Made by a program: the position numbers and the translations under genes. Source: SZUA-442 sp963759175 (GTDB lineage: Bacteria > Actinomycetota > Acidimicrobiia > Spongiisociales > UBA5794). From it: a stretch of DNA of 64,000 nt. Positions 37,070 to 44,810 of the stretch are shown one piece after another. The notes beneath the pieces were generated by a model. It ran no database searches and was not told the origin of the DNA. It worked only from the letters and a program-made list of their open reading frames with translations. Positions within the stretch are counted from its first letter, which is position 1; each line of letters opens with the position of its first letter. The DNA is taken from assembly GCA_963759175.1 (NCBI GenBank), contig CAVWXP010000005.1, positions 1-64,000 of the forward strand. Reading direction: 5' to 3'.

Positions 37070-37882
37070 ATGTCATTCGAGAATGAGTTCATGTACACCG
37101 TCACCCAATTCGAGGTCATCCTCGGGGTGTTCACGCTGACCGCAGCCGTGTTCGCCGCAGTGTTCGTGTACTCGCTGGTCACTGCTGGAAGCATTGCTCC
37201 CCGGTATCGCTTGACGTCCTACCTGACCGGTGTGGTCATGGTGTCGGCGTTCATTGAGCTGGGTCTGCTTGCCTTGCGATGGAACGGAGCGTTCGCCTGG
37301 AACGGCTCGCTCTACGAATCAACCGGTGAGCTGTTCTCCAACGGGTTCCGCTACATGAACTGGAGCATCGACGTTCCCGTCCTGCTGACCCAGTTGCTCA
37401 TCGTTGCCGGCATCACCGGAGTGGCGTTCCGCAAGCGCTGGGCGGCGTTCGTCATTGCCGGTCTCGCCATGATCTGGACCGGCTACATCGGTCAGTTCGA
37501 CGAGATCGAGGGCGGGGTCGCTTTCTGGGGCTGGGGCGCCGTCAGCACCCTGTTCTTCTTCTGGCTGCTGTACGTCGCATGGCAGACGCTGCGGGATGCA
37601 AAAGCGACTGCACCGAACGAGGGCATCAGGAAGCTGTTCAACTACGTGTGGATCCTGTTCATCGTTTCGTGGTCGATCTACCCACTCGCCTATCTGATGC
37701 CCCAGATCAGCGCGACCGCTGAGGGCGTGGTTGCTCGCAACCTCATCTACAGCTTCGCGGACATCGCATCGAAGGCCGTGTACGGCATCTTGCTGGCGAT
37801 CATCGCTCAGAAGCTCAGTGCGCTGCGTGGCTACAAGCCTGCCATCGAAGCCGAGGAGGCGTTCGTCGAGCAGAACAACTAG
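37070..37882 (+). CDS. NDQ-motif microbial rhodopsin, putative light-driven sodium pump
   Basis: A 270-residue seven-helix retinal protein. Helix C reads NGFRYMNWSIDVPVLLTQLL, placing N97, D101 and Q108 at the three key positions (N112, D116 and Q123 of the KR2 sodium pump). Helix G reads YSFADIASKAVYGILL, with Schiff-base Lys235 and Asp231 (KR2 K255, D251). KR2 release-side residues R109, E160 and R243 are conserved as R94, E145 and R223. On the uptake side, N61 becomes Y51 and G263 becomes A243. Shine-Dalgarno gaaagga precedes the ATG. A perfect hairpin terminator follows, so it is probably monocistronic. No retinal-synthesis gene is in the window. Confidence 0.93.
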   Translation: MSFENEFMYTVTQFEVILGVFTLTAAVFAAVFVYSLVTAGSIAPRYRLTSYLTGVVMVSAFIELGLLALRWNGAFAWNGSLYESTGELFSNGFRYMNWSIDVPVLLTQLLIVAGITGVAFRKRWAAFVIAGLAMIWTGYIGQFDEIEGGVAFWGWGAVSTLFFFWLLYVAWQTLRDAKATAPNEGIRKLFNYVWILFIVSWSIYPLAYLMPQISATAEGVVARNLIYSFADIASKAVYGILLAIIAQKLSALRGYKPAIEAEEAFVEQNN

Positions 37883-37907
37883 TCGATACGAGCAACCGAA
37901 ACGACTC

Positions 37908-37934
37908 GGGACCCCCTGTGACCCAGGGGGTCCC
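37908..37934 (+). terminator. Strong hairpin after the rhodopsin gene
   Basis: GGGACCCCCTG (37908-37918) and CAGGGGGTCCC (37924-37934) form a perfect 11-bp stem with a 5-nt loop, 26 bp after the rhodopsin stop. There is no U-rich tail, as is common in GC-rich actinobacteria. Confidence 0.75.
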
Positions 37935-38010
37935 GTCGCGCACACACCAATCCGCTGCGCGGTGCCGCTACGGACACAGACTGGGCACCTCGACACGACG
38001 CGGGACGAGC

Positions 38011-38250
38011 ATGGACAAGGTATTGGTCACTGGCGGAACCGGAGTCATCGGTGTCGAACTCGTCGAGGCGCTCTGCCGTATGGGCTATCGACCGCGAGTG
38101 CTGACACGGTGCCCACATCGGGCTGCGCTTCTTCCCACATCCCCGGTCGAGGTCGTATACCCAAGCGTCAAACAGGAATCCCCAGCTGGACCCGACGGGC
38201 ATGTGCGATACCACTGGCGCCATCCCATGCGGGATCGACGCGCCTCATGA
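38011..38250 (+). pseudogene. Truncated NAD(P)-dependent epimerase/NmrA-like fragment
   Basis: The first 55 residues look like a normal Rossmann N-terminus (MDKVLVTGGTGVIGVELVEA then PRVLTRCPHRAALL). The rest (KQESPAGPDGHVRYHWRHPM) matches nothing expected of the family, and the frame ends after 79 residues, overlapping the flavoprotein start by 4 bp. A full-length enzyme would be near 300 residues. It is probably a deletion remnant. Confidence 0.65.
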
Positions 38251-39227
38251 CCGAAACCAACAGCACGACGGACGTGATCGTGGTCGGGGCGGGGATGACC
38301 GGACTCACCGCCGCCGGCGAACTGGCGAAGGCTGGAGTGTCCTCGATCGTCCTCGACAAGGGCAGGGCGCCGGGCGGGCGGATGGCGACGAGTACCGTCA
38401 ACGGTGCCCGTTTCGACCACGGAGCCCAGCACTTCAGCGCCCGCTCCAAGGTATTCAGAGAGCGGGTGGCGCACCTACGAGACATCGGCATCATTACCGA
38501 GTGGTACGAGGCGACGAGCTGGACGAATCCGGGCCTCGGTAGCGAGCCCCGGCTCATCGGGTCGGGCGGAATGAGGCGTATCCCAGAGCACCTCGCAAAA
38601 GGGCTCGATGTACGCAACCCGATTGAGATCGGACGAATGGAATTCACCTCAGGGATCACCGCATTCGCCGGCGAGCGTCAGGTCGCACACGGATCGGCCG
38701 TGATCCTGACACCCCCGATCCCTCAATTGCTCGGCCTGCTGCGAGCCAGCGAACTGGCGCCAGAGGCCGAGATTGCGGCCAGCCTCGAAGGCGTCGAATA
38801 CAACCCGACCCTGACCGTGAAGGCGACCCTCGATGCGCCGAGTGGGTTGCCGCAGGGACATCGTGCTCGACCCTCCCCGGACGTGGCTTGGCTGGCGGAC
38901 AATCAGCACAAAGGGATATCGGAGATCCCTTCGGTCACCATCCATTCAACTGCCGAGTTCGCTCGCGCTCACCTCGATGACGACCCGGAAGCATGGGTCC
39001 AGCAGCTGATCGCGCAGACCGCGCCGCACCTGGCGGGAGGCGTCGTCGCCACAGAGCCACATCGGTGGCGATACGCCGAACCGCAGACCACCTTCGAGGT
39101 GGGCGCCGTCACCATCGGAGGTTCTACCCCCGTCGTTCTGGCGGGTGAGGTGTTCGCCGGAGCCAGGGTCGAAGGGGCTTTCCTCTCCGGTCTCGCCGCT
39201 GCCAATGCTGTGCTCGATCGCCTGTGA
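38247..39227 (+). CDS. Renalase-like NAD(P)/FAD-dependent oxidoreductase
   Basis: A 326-residue flavoprotein. The FAD-binding dinucleotide motif is VVGAGMTGLTAAGELAKAG, then VLDKGRAPGGRMAT (the GGR motif of the amine-oxidase clan) and FDHGAQHFSARS. The C-terminus has a FAD-closing segment, VVLAGEVFAGARVEGAFLSG. The length and HGAQ block fit renalase-like proteins, which oxidise off-pathway dihydronicotinamides; this is inferred from family resemblance. It overlaps the next gene by 4 bp. Confidence 0.82.
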   Translation: MTETNSTTDVIVVGAGMTGLTAAGELAKAGVSSIVLDKGRAPGGRMATSTVNGARFDHGAQHFSARSKVFRERVAHLRDIGIITEWYEATSWTNPGLGSEPRLIGSGGMRRIPEHLAKGLDVRNPIEIGRMEFTSGITAFAGERQVAHGSAVILTPPIPQLLGLLRASELAPEAEIAASLEGVEYNPTLTVKATLDAPSGLPQGHRARPSPDVAWLADNQHKGISEIPSVTIHSTAEFARAHLDDDPEAWVQQLIAQTAPHLAGGVVATEPHRWRYAEPQTTFEVGAVTIGGSTPVVLAGEVFAGARVEGAFLSGLAAANAVLDRL

Positions 39228-39610
39228 GACCTATCCGCACCTCCATCGAGATGGACGTAGCAGTGGAGGAAGTCTGGACGTTGATCAGCCGCTTCGACCA
39301 TTGGTCGAGCTGGGGCCCGACGGTTGTCGACGTTGAGAGCGATGCCCAGGAGGTTGCCGTGGGAGTAACCGGTCGCGTGAAGACGATCGCGGGCCCCTGG
39401 TTGCCTTTTGAGATCACCGAAGTCGACCGAGGCCGCTCGTGGACGTGGAAGGTGGCAGGCATCCCCGCAACCGGTCACCGGGTGTCAGCTCGAGGAGAGG
39501 CACGAACCCTCGTCGAGTTCACCGCGCCGATCGCCGTTGCCCCCTATGCGCTGGTTCTGAAGGCCGGACTCAGGCGACTCAAACGCCTGGCTGAACCGGA
39601 CGCGAGGTAG
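39224..39610 (+). CDS. SRPBCC (START/Bet v1-like) protein
   Basis: A 128-residue hydrophobic-cavity protein with the polyketide-cyclase-like pattern TSIEMDVAVEEVWTLISRFD then HWSSWGPTV, EVDRGRSWTWKVAGIPATGH and a C-terminal helix LVLKAGLRRLKRLAE. GTG 39224 overlaps the flavoprotein stop (GTGA), so the two are coupled. It could bind or present a lipid-like substrate to the flavoprotein. Confidence 0.78.
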   Translation: MRPIRTSIEMDVAVEEVWTLISRFDHWSSWGPTVVDVESDAQEVAVGVTGRVKTIAGPWLPFEITEVDRGRSWTWKVAGIPATGHRVSARGEARTLVEFTAPIAVAPYALVLKAGLRRLKRLAEPDAR

Positions 39611-39717
39611 CGACTCACCAATCCGCACCAAGGACATCGGGATCAGAGGGCACGTCGCTGATCGTGGGTTTCGCTCCTGCGCCCTCTCCACCGAAACTGA
39701 GCTCCTGCCGATCCCTT

Positions 39718-39744
39718 GGAATCGTGTGCAACACTTGAAGTGTC
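39718..39744 (+). promoter_or_regulatory. Candidate ECF promoter/operator of cassette A
   Basis: GGAATC (39718-39723) lies 16 nt before GTGTC (39740-39744), resembling an ECF -35/-10 pair. The perfect dyad ACACTT-G-AAGTGT (39731-39743) overlaps the spacer. It is preserved upstream of both sigma copies (also 41778-41804), 20 bp before each ATG. Confidence 0.45.
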
Positions 39745-39762
39745 CCACGTGTGTAACGGGGT

Positions 39763-40206
39763 ATGACAGACGAGGAGATCTACCTCAAGTATCGAGACGA
39801 ACTGATTCGATACGCGACGGCCCTGGTCGGTCCGTCAGACGCCGAGGATGTTCTGTCATCGGTCGTGACGCGCCTCTACCGGTCCAAGCGCTCGCTCGGC
39901 GCACTCGAGTTCCCTCGACCGTACCTGATGAAGGCCGTGCTCCACGAAGCACTGAATCGGCGGAGGCACTGGGGTGACCAGCCGCTCGGCGAGATCGCCG
40001 TCGAGCCCGTTCGAAGCGAACCCGAGGTGCTGCAGGCCGTGATGTCGCTCCCAACCCGGCAACGCGCGGCGACGTACCTGACGTTCTGGTGCGGGATGAA
40101 CAGCACCGAGGTCGGGAACGTGATGGGGTGCCGCCCCGCCACAGCCCGCCGCTACGTCCACCTCGCCACCCGAAAACTCGCAGGAGTGCTGAACGATGGA
40201 ACCTGA
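39763..40206 (+). CDS. ECF sigma factor, copy A
   Basis: A 147-residue sigma factor, short even for the ECF class. Region 2: YRDELIRYATALVGPSDAED then VLSSVVTRLYRSK and FPRPYLMKAVLHEALNRRR. Region 4: LPTRQRAATYLTFWCGMNST then EVGNVMGCRPATARRYVHLA (recognition helix). It overlaps the sensor gene by 11 bp. By position it should be controlled by that membrane protein, and the shared promoter suggests autoregulation. Confidence 0.88.
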   Translation: MTDEEIYLKYRDELIRYATALVGPSDAEDVLSSVVTRLYRSKRSLGALEFPRPYLMKAVLHEALNRRRHWGDQPLGEIAVEPVRSEPEVLQAVMSLPTRQRAATYLTFWCGMNSTEVGNVMGCRPATARRYVHLATRKLAGVLNDGT

Positions 40207-41035
40207 TACCAGCGTCGTCAATGCCACACGAGCCGCGTTCGAGGACCTGCTCGACGAGGGCCCGCTCGCACCCGATTGGGAGCGAGCTTCCGGCCAGATC
40301 GTTCCCATGGCCGATGGCGATCCGCGGCCTCGGTATGCCTTCCGGGGTGTCCATCCCCTCGCTGCCGCCATGGCAGTCGTCGTCGTCCTCGTTGGAGCAG
40401 CTGCGATCTTCCTCAGCGACCGCTGGGAGGCCTCCGACCCGGGTGACACCTCGGCGGTTGGACGCGAGGTGGCCTCCGAGCAGAGCGAGGCCGTCACTCC
40501 GGGTGACCAGGAGAGCATCTGCGACCTGTTCACGGCGGAAGAGGTGACCGGGATGGTGCAGGGTGCGTATGTTGCTGTCGGGATCACTGGTGGCGAATCG
40601 TCGATGCTTCTCGTCGAAGACACACTCGTCGAGGGCACACGCGGACGCGGTGATTCCTGTGACTGGTACGCTGTCGCAACGTCGTGGATCATCCTCGAGC
40701 GCATCCAGGACGACCAGCACGATGCCGTTTGGTCGCACGGTGAATTTTACCAGAACCGGGATGAGCGCACGTTCGAACCCGACGAATCGATGCCTGCTGG
40801 CGTCGAGGTGGCCAATGTCCTCGTCCGCCCAGGCCACGGCGGAATGCTATGGGTGAGCATCGACCTGCAGGTCGTGGAGGATGCCCCCCAATGGTGGCGG
40901 TTCAACATGGTGACGGAATGGAATGACCTGGCTCACTACACCTCATTCGTTACCCGGTCCCACCGCCTCATCGCCCACGACCTCGCGTTCAACGTCGCCA
41001 GCCAGATGTTCGAATCGATCCTCCAGGACTCATAG
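40196..41035 (+). CDS. Single-pass membrane sensor / putative anti-sigma partner, copy A
   Basis: A 279-residue protein with a 50-residue cytoplasmic N-terminus (TSVVNATRAAFEDLLDEGPL). One membrane helix follows (HPLAAAMAVVVVLVGAAAIF). The exported domain from residue about 80 starts ESICDLFTAEEVTGMVQGAY, with a second Cys in GRGDSCDWYAVA. The Cys-Asp-Leu start and second Cys resemble DUF3558-type lipoprotein domains. It probably restrains the sigma factor and senses an external signal. Overlap with the sigma gene supports the partnership. Confidence 0.78.
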   Translation: MEPDTSVVNATRAAFEDLLDEGPLAPDWERASGQIVPMADGDPRPRYAFRGVHPLAAAMAVVVVLVGAAAIFLSDRWEASDPGDTSAVGREVASEQSEAVTPGDQESICDLFTAEEVTGMVQGAYVAVGITGGESSMLLVEDTLVEGTRGRGDSCDWYAVATSWIILERIQDDQHDAVWSHGEFYQNRDERTFEPDESMPAGVEVANVLVRPGHGGMLWVSIDLQVVEDAPQWWRFNMVTEWNDLAHYTSFVTRSHRLIAHDLAFNVASQMFESILQDS

Positions 41036-41047
41036 AAAGGTGTCCTC

Positions 41048-41524
41048 ATGCGTCGCCTACTACTCCTTCTCCCCCTTGTGCTCGTCATTGCGGTCTCATG
41101 CAGCAGTGACAGCACCGAGACGACCGAGACCACCGCGACGACGACAACCCGTACGATCGTCGAGGTGACCGGCAGCACCGGACTCTGCGACCTCCCGGGC
41201 GACGTCCTGACGTGCGAAGCCGAGACGTCGGACGATCGGGTCTCCGGAATCGCAGAGATCGACGTGAGCTGCGAACTCACCGAGACCGGTGAAACGACCA
41301 TCGGCGACTGCTCGGGCCCTGCGACCTACACCAACGAAGGCGGCACGTGGGAAGGGACCTGCGAGGGCACCACCACGTGGAGCACTTCAGAGCCTGCCCA
41401 TGTGCACATCTTCGACTGCACGTACCGTGGTACCGGTGAATACACGGGTCTCCTCTACCGAGAGCACCTCGAAGGCACGGACTACCCCTGGACGATCACA
41501 GGGATGATCGAGCCGGTCCAGTAG
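41048..41524 (+). CDS. Cassette lipoprotein, copy A
   Basis: A 158-residue lipoprotein with signal MRRLLLLLPLVLVIAVSCSS (lipid-modified Cys18) and a Thr-rich tether. The compact domain has four cysteines likely in two pairs (GLCDLPGDVLTCEAE, VSCELTE, GDCSGPATY, GTCEGTT, FDCTYRG). It has no recognised family. Its position after a sigma/sensor pair suggests an envelope protein controlled by, or informing, the system. Confidence 0.8.
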   Translation: MRRLLLLLPLVLVIAVSCSSDSTETTETTATTTTRTIVEVTGSTGLCDLPGDVLTCEAETSDDRVSGIAEIDVSCELTETGETTIGDCSGPATYTNEGGTWEGTCEGTTTWSTSEPAHVHIFDCTYRGTGEYTGLLYREHLEGTDYPWTITGMIEPVQ

Positions 41525-41560
41525 TCGTCACGCATCGACCGCTATCAGAAACCAAGAGCA

Positions 41561-41604
41561 GCGAGCGAAGCTCGCCCGGAGGACAAGGAGCGAGCGAAGC
41601 TCGC
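41561..41604 (+). repeat. Paired gcgagcgaagctcgc hairpins
   Basis: The self-complementary GCGAGC-gaa-GCTCGC occurs at 41561-41575 and 41590-41604, 37 bp after the lipoprotein stop. It recurs at 44321-44335, and a broken copy ends at 44361. They probably act as terminators and marked the edge of the duplication. Confidence 0.75.
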
Positions 41605-41766
41605 ACCACTTCCGTCTCTACCCGCGGGAGAGAGCGGAGCGAAGCGACGCAGAGAGGGCCGCAGAACACCGACACACGCCCAACGTGGGAAGCAACACCA
41701 TCCCCTCTCTGCCCCTGCCGGGCATCTCCCCCAACGGGGGGGAGAACCGCGAACGGGCCCGCCGGC
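41605..41766. other. Spacer between duplicated cassettes
   Basis: A 162-bp spacer that contains no gene. It has purine-rich gagagagcggagcgaagcga and a C-rich/G-rich pair, ctcccccaacgggggggag, that can form a hairpin (about 41728-41746). Confidence 0.45.
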
Positions 41767-41822
41767 GCCGATCCCTTGGAATCGTGTGCAACACTTGAAG
41801 TGTCTCACGTGTGTAACGGGGT

Positions 41823-42266
41823 ATGACAGACGAGGAGATCTACCTCAAGTATCGAGACGAGCTGATTCGATACGCGACGGCCCTGGTCGGTCCGTCAGAC
41901 GCCGAGGATGTTCTGTCATCGGTCGTGACACGCCTCTACAGGTCCAAGCGCTCGCTCGGCGCACTCGAGTTCCCTCGACCGTACCTGATGAAGGCCGTGC
42001 TCCACGAAGCACTGAATCGGCGGAGGCACTGGGGTGACCAGCCGCTCGGCGAGGTCGCCGTCGAGCCCGTTCGAAGCGAACCCGAAGTGCTGCAAGCCGT
42101 GATGTCGCTCCCAACCCGGCAACGCGCGGCGACGTACCTGACGTTCTGGTGCGGGATGAACAGCACCGAGGTCGGGAACGTGATGGGGTGCCGCCCCGCC
42201 ACAGCCCGCCGCTACGTCCACCTCGCCACCCGAAAACTCGCAGGAGTGCTGAACGATGGAACCTGA
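41823..42266 (+). CDS. ECF sigma factor, copy B
   Basis: A 147-residue protein with the same sequence as copy A except Ile-to-Val in PLGEVAVEPV; other differences are silent. All sigma region 2 and 4 elements are intact, and the same candidate promoter and dyad precede it (41778-41804). Near identity implies a recent duplication or ongoing gene conversion. Confidence 0.88.
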   Translation: MTDEEIYLKYRDELIRYATALVGPSDAEDVLSSVVTRLYRSKRSLGALEFPRPYLMKAVLHEALNRRRHWGDQPLGEVAVEPVRSEPEVLQAVMSLPTRQRAATYLTFWCGMNSTEVGNVMGCRPATARRYVHLATRKLAGVLNDGT

Positions 42267-43097
42267 TACCAGCGTCGTCAATGCCACACGAGCCGCGTTC
42301 GAGGACCTGCTCGACGAGGGCCCGCTCGCACCCGATTGGGAGCGAGCTTCCGGCCAGATCGTTCCCATGGCCGATGGCGATCCGCGGCCTCGGTATGCCT
42401 TCCGGGGCGCCCATCCCCTCGCTGCCGCCATGGCAGTCGTCGTCGTCCTCGTTGGAGCAGCTGCGATCTTCCTCAGCGACCGCTGGGAGGCCTCCGACCC
42501 GGGTGACACCTCGGCGGTTGGACGCGAGGTGGCCTCCGAGCAGAGCGAGGCCGTCACTCCGGGTGACCAGGAGAGCATCTGCGACCTGTTCACGGCGGAA
42601 GAGGTGACCGGGATGGTGCAGGGATGCGTATGTTGCTGTCGGGATCACCGGTGGCGAATCGTCGATGCTTCTCGTCGAAGACACACTCATCGAGGGCACA
42701 CGCGGACGCGGTGATTCCTGTGACTGGCTCGCTGCCGCAACGTCGTGGGTCATCCTCGAACGCATCCAGGACGACCAGCACGATGCCGTTTGGTCGAACG
42801 GAGGATTTCTACCAGAACCGGGATGAGCGCACGTTCGAACCCGACGAATCGATGCCTGCTGGCGTCGAGGTGGCCAATGTCCTCGTCCGCCCGGGCTACG
42901 GCGGAATGCTATGGGTGAGCATCGACGTGCAGGTCGTCGAAGATGCCCCCCAATGGTGGCGGTTCAACATGGTGACGGAATGGAATGACCTGGCTCACTA
43001 CACCTCATTCGTTACCGGGTACCACCGCCTCATCGCCCACGACCTCGCGTTCAACGTCGCAAGCCAGATGTTCGAATCGATCCTCCAGGACTCGTAG
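42256..43097 (+). pseudogene. Membrane sensor, copy B1 (two single-base insertions)
   Basis: The gene is identical to copy A through EEVTGMVQG. An extra base near 42624 (cagggatgcg versus cagggtgcg) and another near 42805 (gaggatttctacc versus gaattttacc) then move the frame twice. The last part, FYQNRDERTFEPDESMPAGV onward, is intact in the third frame to the stop at 43097. It is a broken copy unless both insertions are sequencing errors. Translation of the first frame would stop at 42714 and keep the membrane helix without the sensor domain. Confidence 0.75.
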
Positions 43098-43109
43098 AAA
43101 GGTGTCCTC

Positions 43110-43795
43110 ATGCGTCGCCTACCACTCCTCCTTCTCCCCCTTCTCCTCGTCATTGCGGTCTCGTGCAGCGGTGACAGCACCGAGACGACCGCGACCACCG
43201 CGACGACGACAACCAATACGATCGTCGAGGTGGCCTCCGAGCAGAGCGAGGCCGTCACTCCGGGCAACCAGGAGAGCATCTGCGACCTGTTCACGGCGGA
43301 AGAGGTGACCGGGATGGTGCAGGGTGCGTATGTTGCTGTCGGGATCACCGGTGGCGAATCGTCGATGCTCCTCGTCGAAGACACACTCGTCGAGGGCACA
43401 CACGGACGCGGTGATTCCTGTGACTGGCACGCTGTTGCAACATCGTGGGTCATCCTCGAACGCATCCAGGACGACCAGCACGATGCCGTTTGGTCGCACG
43501 GTGAATTTTACCAGAACCGGGATGAGCGCACGTTCGAACCCGACGAATCGATGCCTGCTGGCGTCGAGGTGGCCAATGTCCTCGTCCGCCCAGGCCACGG
43601 CGGAATGCTATGGGTGAGCATCGACCTGCAGGTCGTGGAGGATGCCCCCAATGGTGGCGGTTCAACATGGTGACGGAATGGAATGACCTGGCTCACTACA
43701 CCTCATTCGTTACCCGGTCCCACCGCCTCATCGCCCACGACCTCGCGTTCAACGTCGCCAGCCAGATGTTCGAATCGATCCGCCAGGACTCATAG
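43110..43795 (+). CDS. Chimeric gene: lipoprotein signal fused to sensor exported domain (one frameshift)
   Basis: The first 39 residues are the lipoprotein leader (LLLLPLLLVIAVSCSG, then a Thr-rich tether ending in NTIVEV). They are joined in frame to the exported domain of the sensor (ASEQSEAVTPGNQESICDLF...). The junction is the shared GAGGTG. The result would be a lipid-anchored sensor domain without a cytoplasmic part. A missing C near 43648 (gatgccccca versus gatgcccccca in copy A) truncates the protein at 43673 unless it is an error; with correction it reads to 43795. Confidence 0.75.
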
Positions 43796-43807
43796 AAAGG
43801 TGTCCTC

Positions 43808-44284
43808 ATGCGTCGCCTACTACTCCTTCTCCCCCTTGTGCTCGTCATTGCGGTCTCATGCAGCAGTGACAGCACCGAGACGACCGAGACCACCGCGACG
43901 ACGACAACCAATACGATCGTCGAGGTGACCGGCAGCACCGGACTCTGCGACCTCCCGGGCGACGTCCTGACGTGCGAAGCCGAGACGTCGGACGATCGGG
44001 TCTCCGGAATCGCAGAGATCGACGTGAGCTGCGAACTCACCGAGACCGGTGAAACGACCATCGGCGACTGCTCGGGCCCTGCGACCTACACCAACGAAGG
44101 CGGCACGTGGGAAGGGACCTGCGAGGGCACCACCACGTGGAGCACTTCAGAGCCTGCCCATGTGCACATCTTCGACTGCACGTACCGTGGTACCGGCGAA
44201 TACACGGGTCTCCTCTACCGAGAGCACCTCGAAGGCACGGACTACCCCTGGACGATCACAGGGATGATCGAGCCGGTCCAGTAG
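43808..44284 (+). CDS. Cassette lipoprotein, copy B
   Basis: A 158-residue copy of the protein at 41048, differing at one residue (Asn for Arg in TTTNTIVEV). Signal peptide, lipobox Cys18 and all cysteines are kept. Two intact copies of the lipoprotein, plus the chimera using its leader, are therefore encoded within 3.3 kb. Confidence 0.8.
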   Translation: MRRLLLLLPLVLVIAVSCSSDSTETTETTATTTTNTIVEVTGSTGLCDLPGDVLTCEAETSDDRVSGIAEIDVSCELTETGETTIGDCSGPATYTNEGGTWEGTCEGTTTWSTSEPAHVHIFDCTYRGTGEYTGLLYREHLEGTDYPWTITGMIEPVQ

Positions 44285-44481
44285 TCGTCACGCATCGACC
44301 GCTATCAGAAACCAAGAGCAGCGAGCGAAGCTCGCACGGAGGACAAGGAGCGAGCGAAGCTAATCCGGCTTGGTGCGACACGGGACTGGCCGTCTTCAGA
44401 CGCACCAAGGGCTCAGGGTTTCTGGGTTCGACCAAGATACAACCCAGAGACTCTCGCCGCCCGAGAGAGCCCGAACGCGAC

Positions 44482-44506
44482 GAAACCCTTGCACAGCAAG
44501 GGTTTC
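44482..44506 (-). terminator. Original chromosomal tRNA-Arg terminator, displaced by the island
   Basis: GAAACCCTTG (44482-44491) and CAAGGGTTTC (44497-44506) form a perfect 10-bp stem with loop cacag. It sits just beyond the displaced tRNA 3' end. It differs from the element-borne copy at 49161-49185 by a compensatory pair (A-T for G-C), which keeps the stem. Confidence 0.7.
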
Positions 44507-44509
44507 AGT

Positions 44510-44556
44510 GGCACGCCCGGAGGGACTCGAACCCCCAACCTTCTGATCCGTAGTCA
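44510..44556 (-). repeat. att site: displaced 3' part of tRNA-Arg
   Basis: 47 bp identical to 49189-49235, covering the tRNA from the anticodon loop to the 3' end on the minus strand. The identity stops at tagtca. It marks the far end of the integrated island. Confidence 0.88.
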
Positions 44557-44810
44557 ACGCGAGACGTTCGAGCTCCTCGGGCCATCCGGCGGAATCCCCT
44601 GTAGCGCTTTGGATCCTTCCTCGCGACGCTTCGCGTCGTTGACCGTCGCTGCCAGTTGTCTCGCGGCCCAACCGCGGCCCAGATCGAGAAGATTCCTGTC
44701 TGCTCCCGCAATCAACGCCTCCCGGCTCGCTGAGGCCGCTGACCCGTCTCACCACCACCACCTCGGTTGACCAGGCGGATATTCCGTCCGCCGTTCGAAC
44801 GCCGCGACGA
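44557..44810. other. Non-coding left end of the island
   Basis: 254 bp without a convincing gene. Contains the hairpin CGACGC-ttc-GCGTCG (44624-44638). It also holds a stretch near 44660-44685 encoding LAAQPRPR, resembling LAAQPRPN at the integrase C-terminus, possibly an integrase remnant. Confidence 0.4.

Larger units (their letters stand above)
39707..41601 (+). repeat. Tandem duplication, copy A (sigma/sensor/lipoprotein cassette)
   Basis: A 1,895-bp unit containing promoter, ECF sigma factor, sensor gene, lipoprotein gene and trailing gcgagcgaagctcgc hairpins. It is nearly identical to 41767-44361 apart from a 700-bp insertion in the latter. Confidence 0.9.
41767..44361 (+). repeat. Tandem duplication, copy B, with a nested 700-bp duplication
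   Basis: Offset from copy A is 2,060 bp at the start and 2,760 bp at the end, so 700 bp was added inside. The inner duplication joins at the shared hexamer GAGGTG (42526-42531 in the sensor gene, 43227-43232 in the lipoprotein gene). The right edge ends abruptly inside gcgagcgaagct at 44361. Confidence 0.88.

Noticed and set aside
37070..37882. Proteorhodopsin/actinorhodopsin-type proton pump
   Set aside because: Proton pumps have D at the N97 position and T at D101; here the triplet is N-D-Q with the KR2 release-side residues.
44107..44553. Open frame ending RRDSNPQPSDP
   Set aside because: The frame runs across the tRNA 3' fragment; this ending is a familiar artefact of translating tRNA genes, and the region overlaps the lipoprotein gene in another frame.
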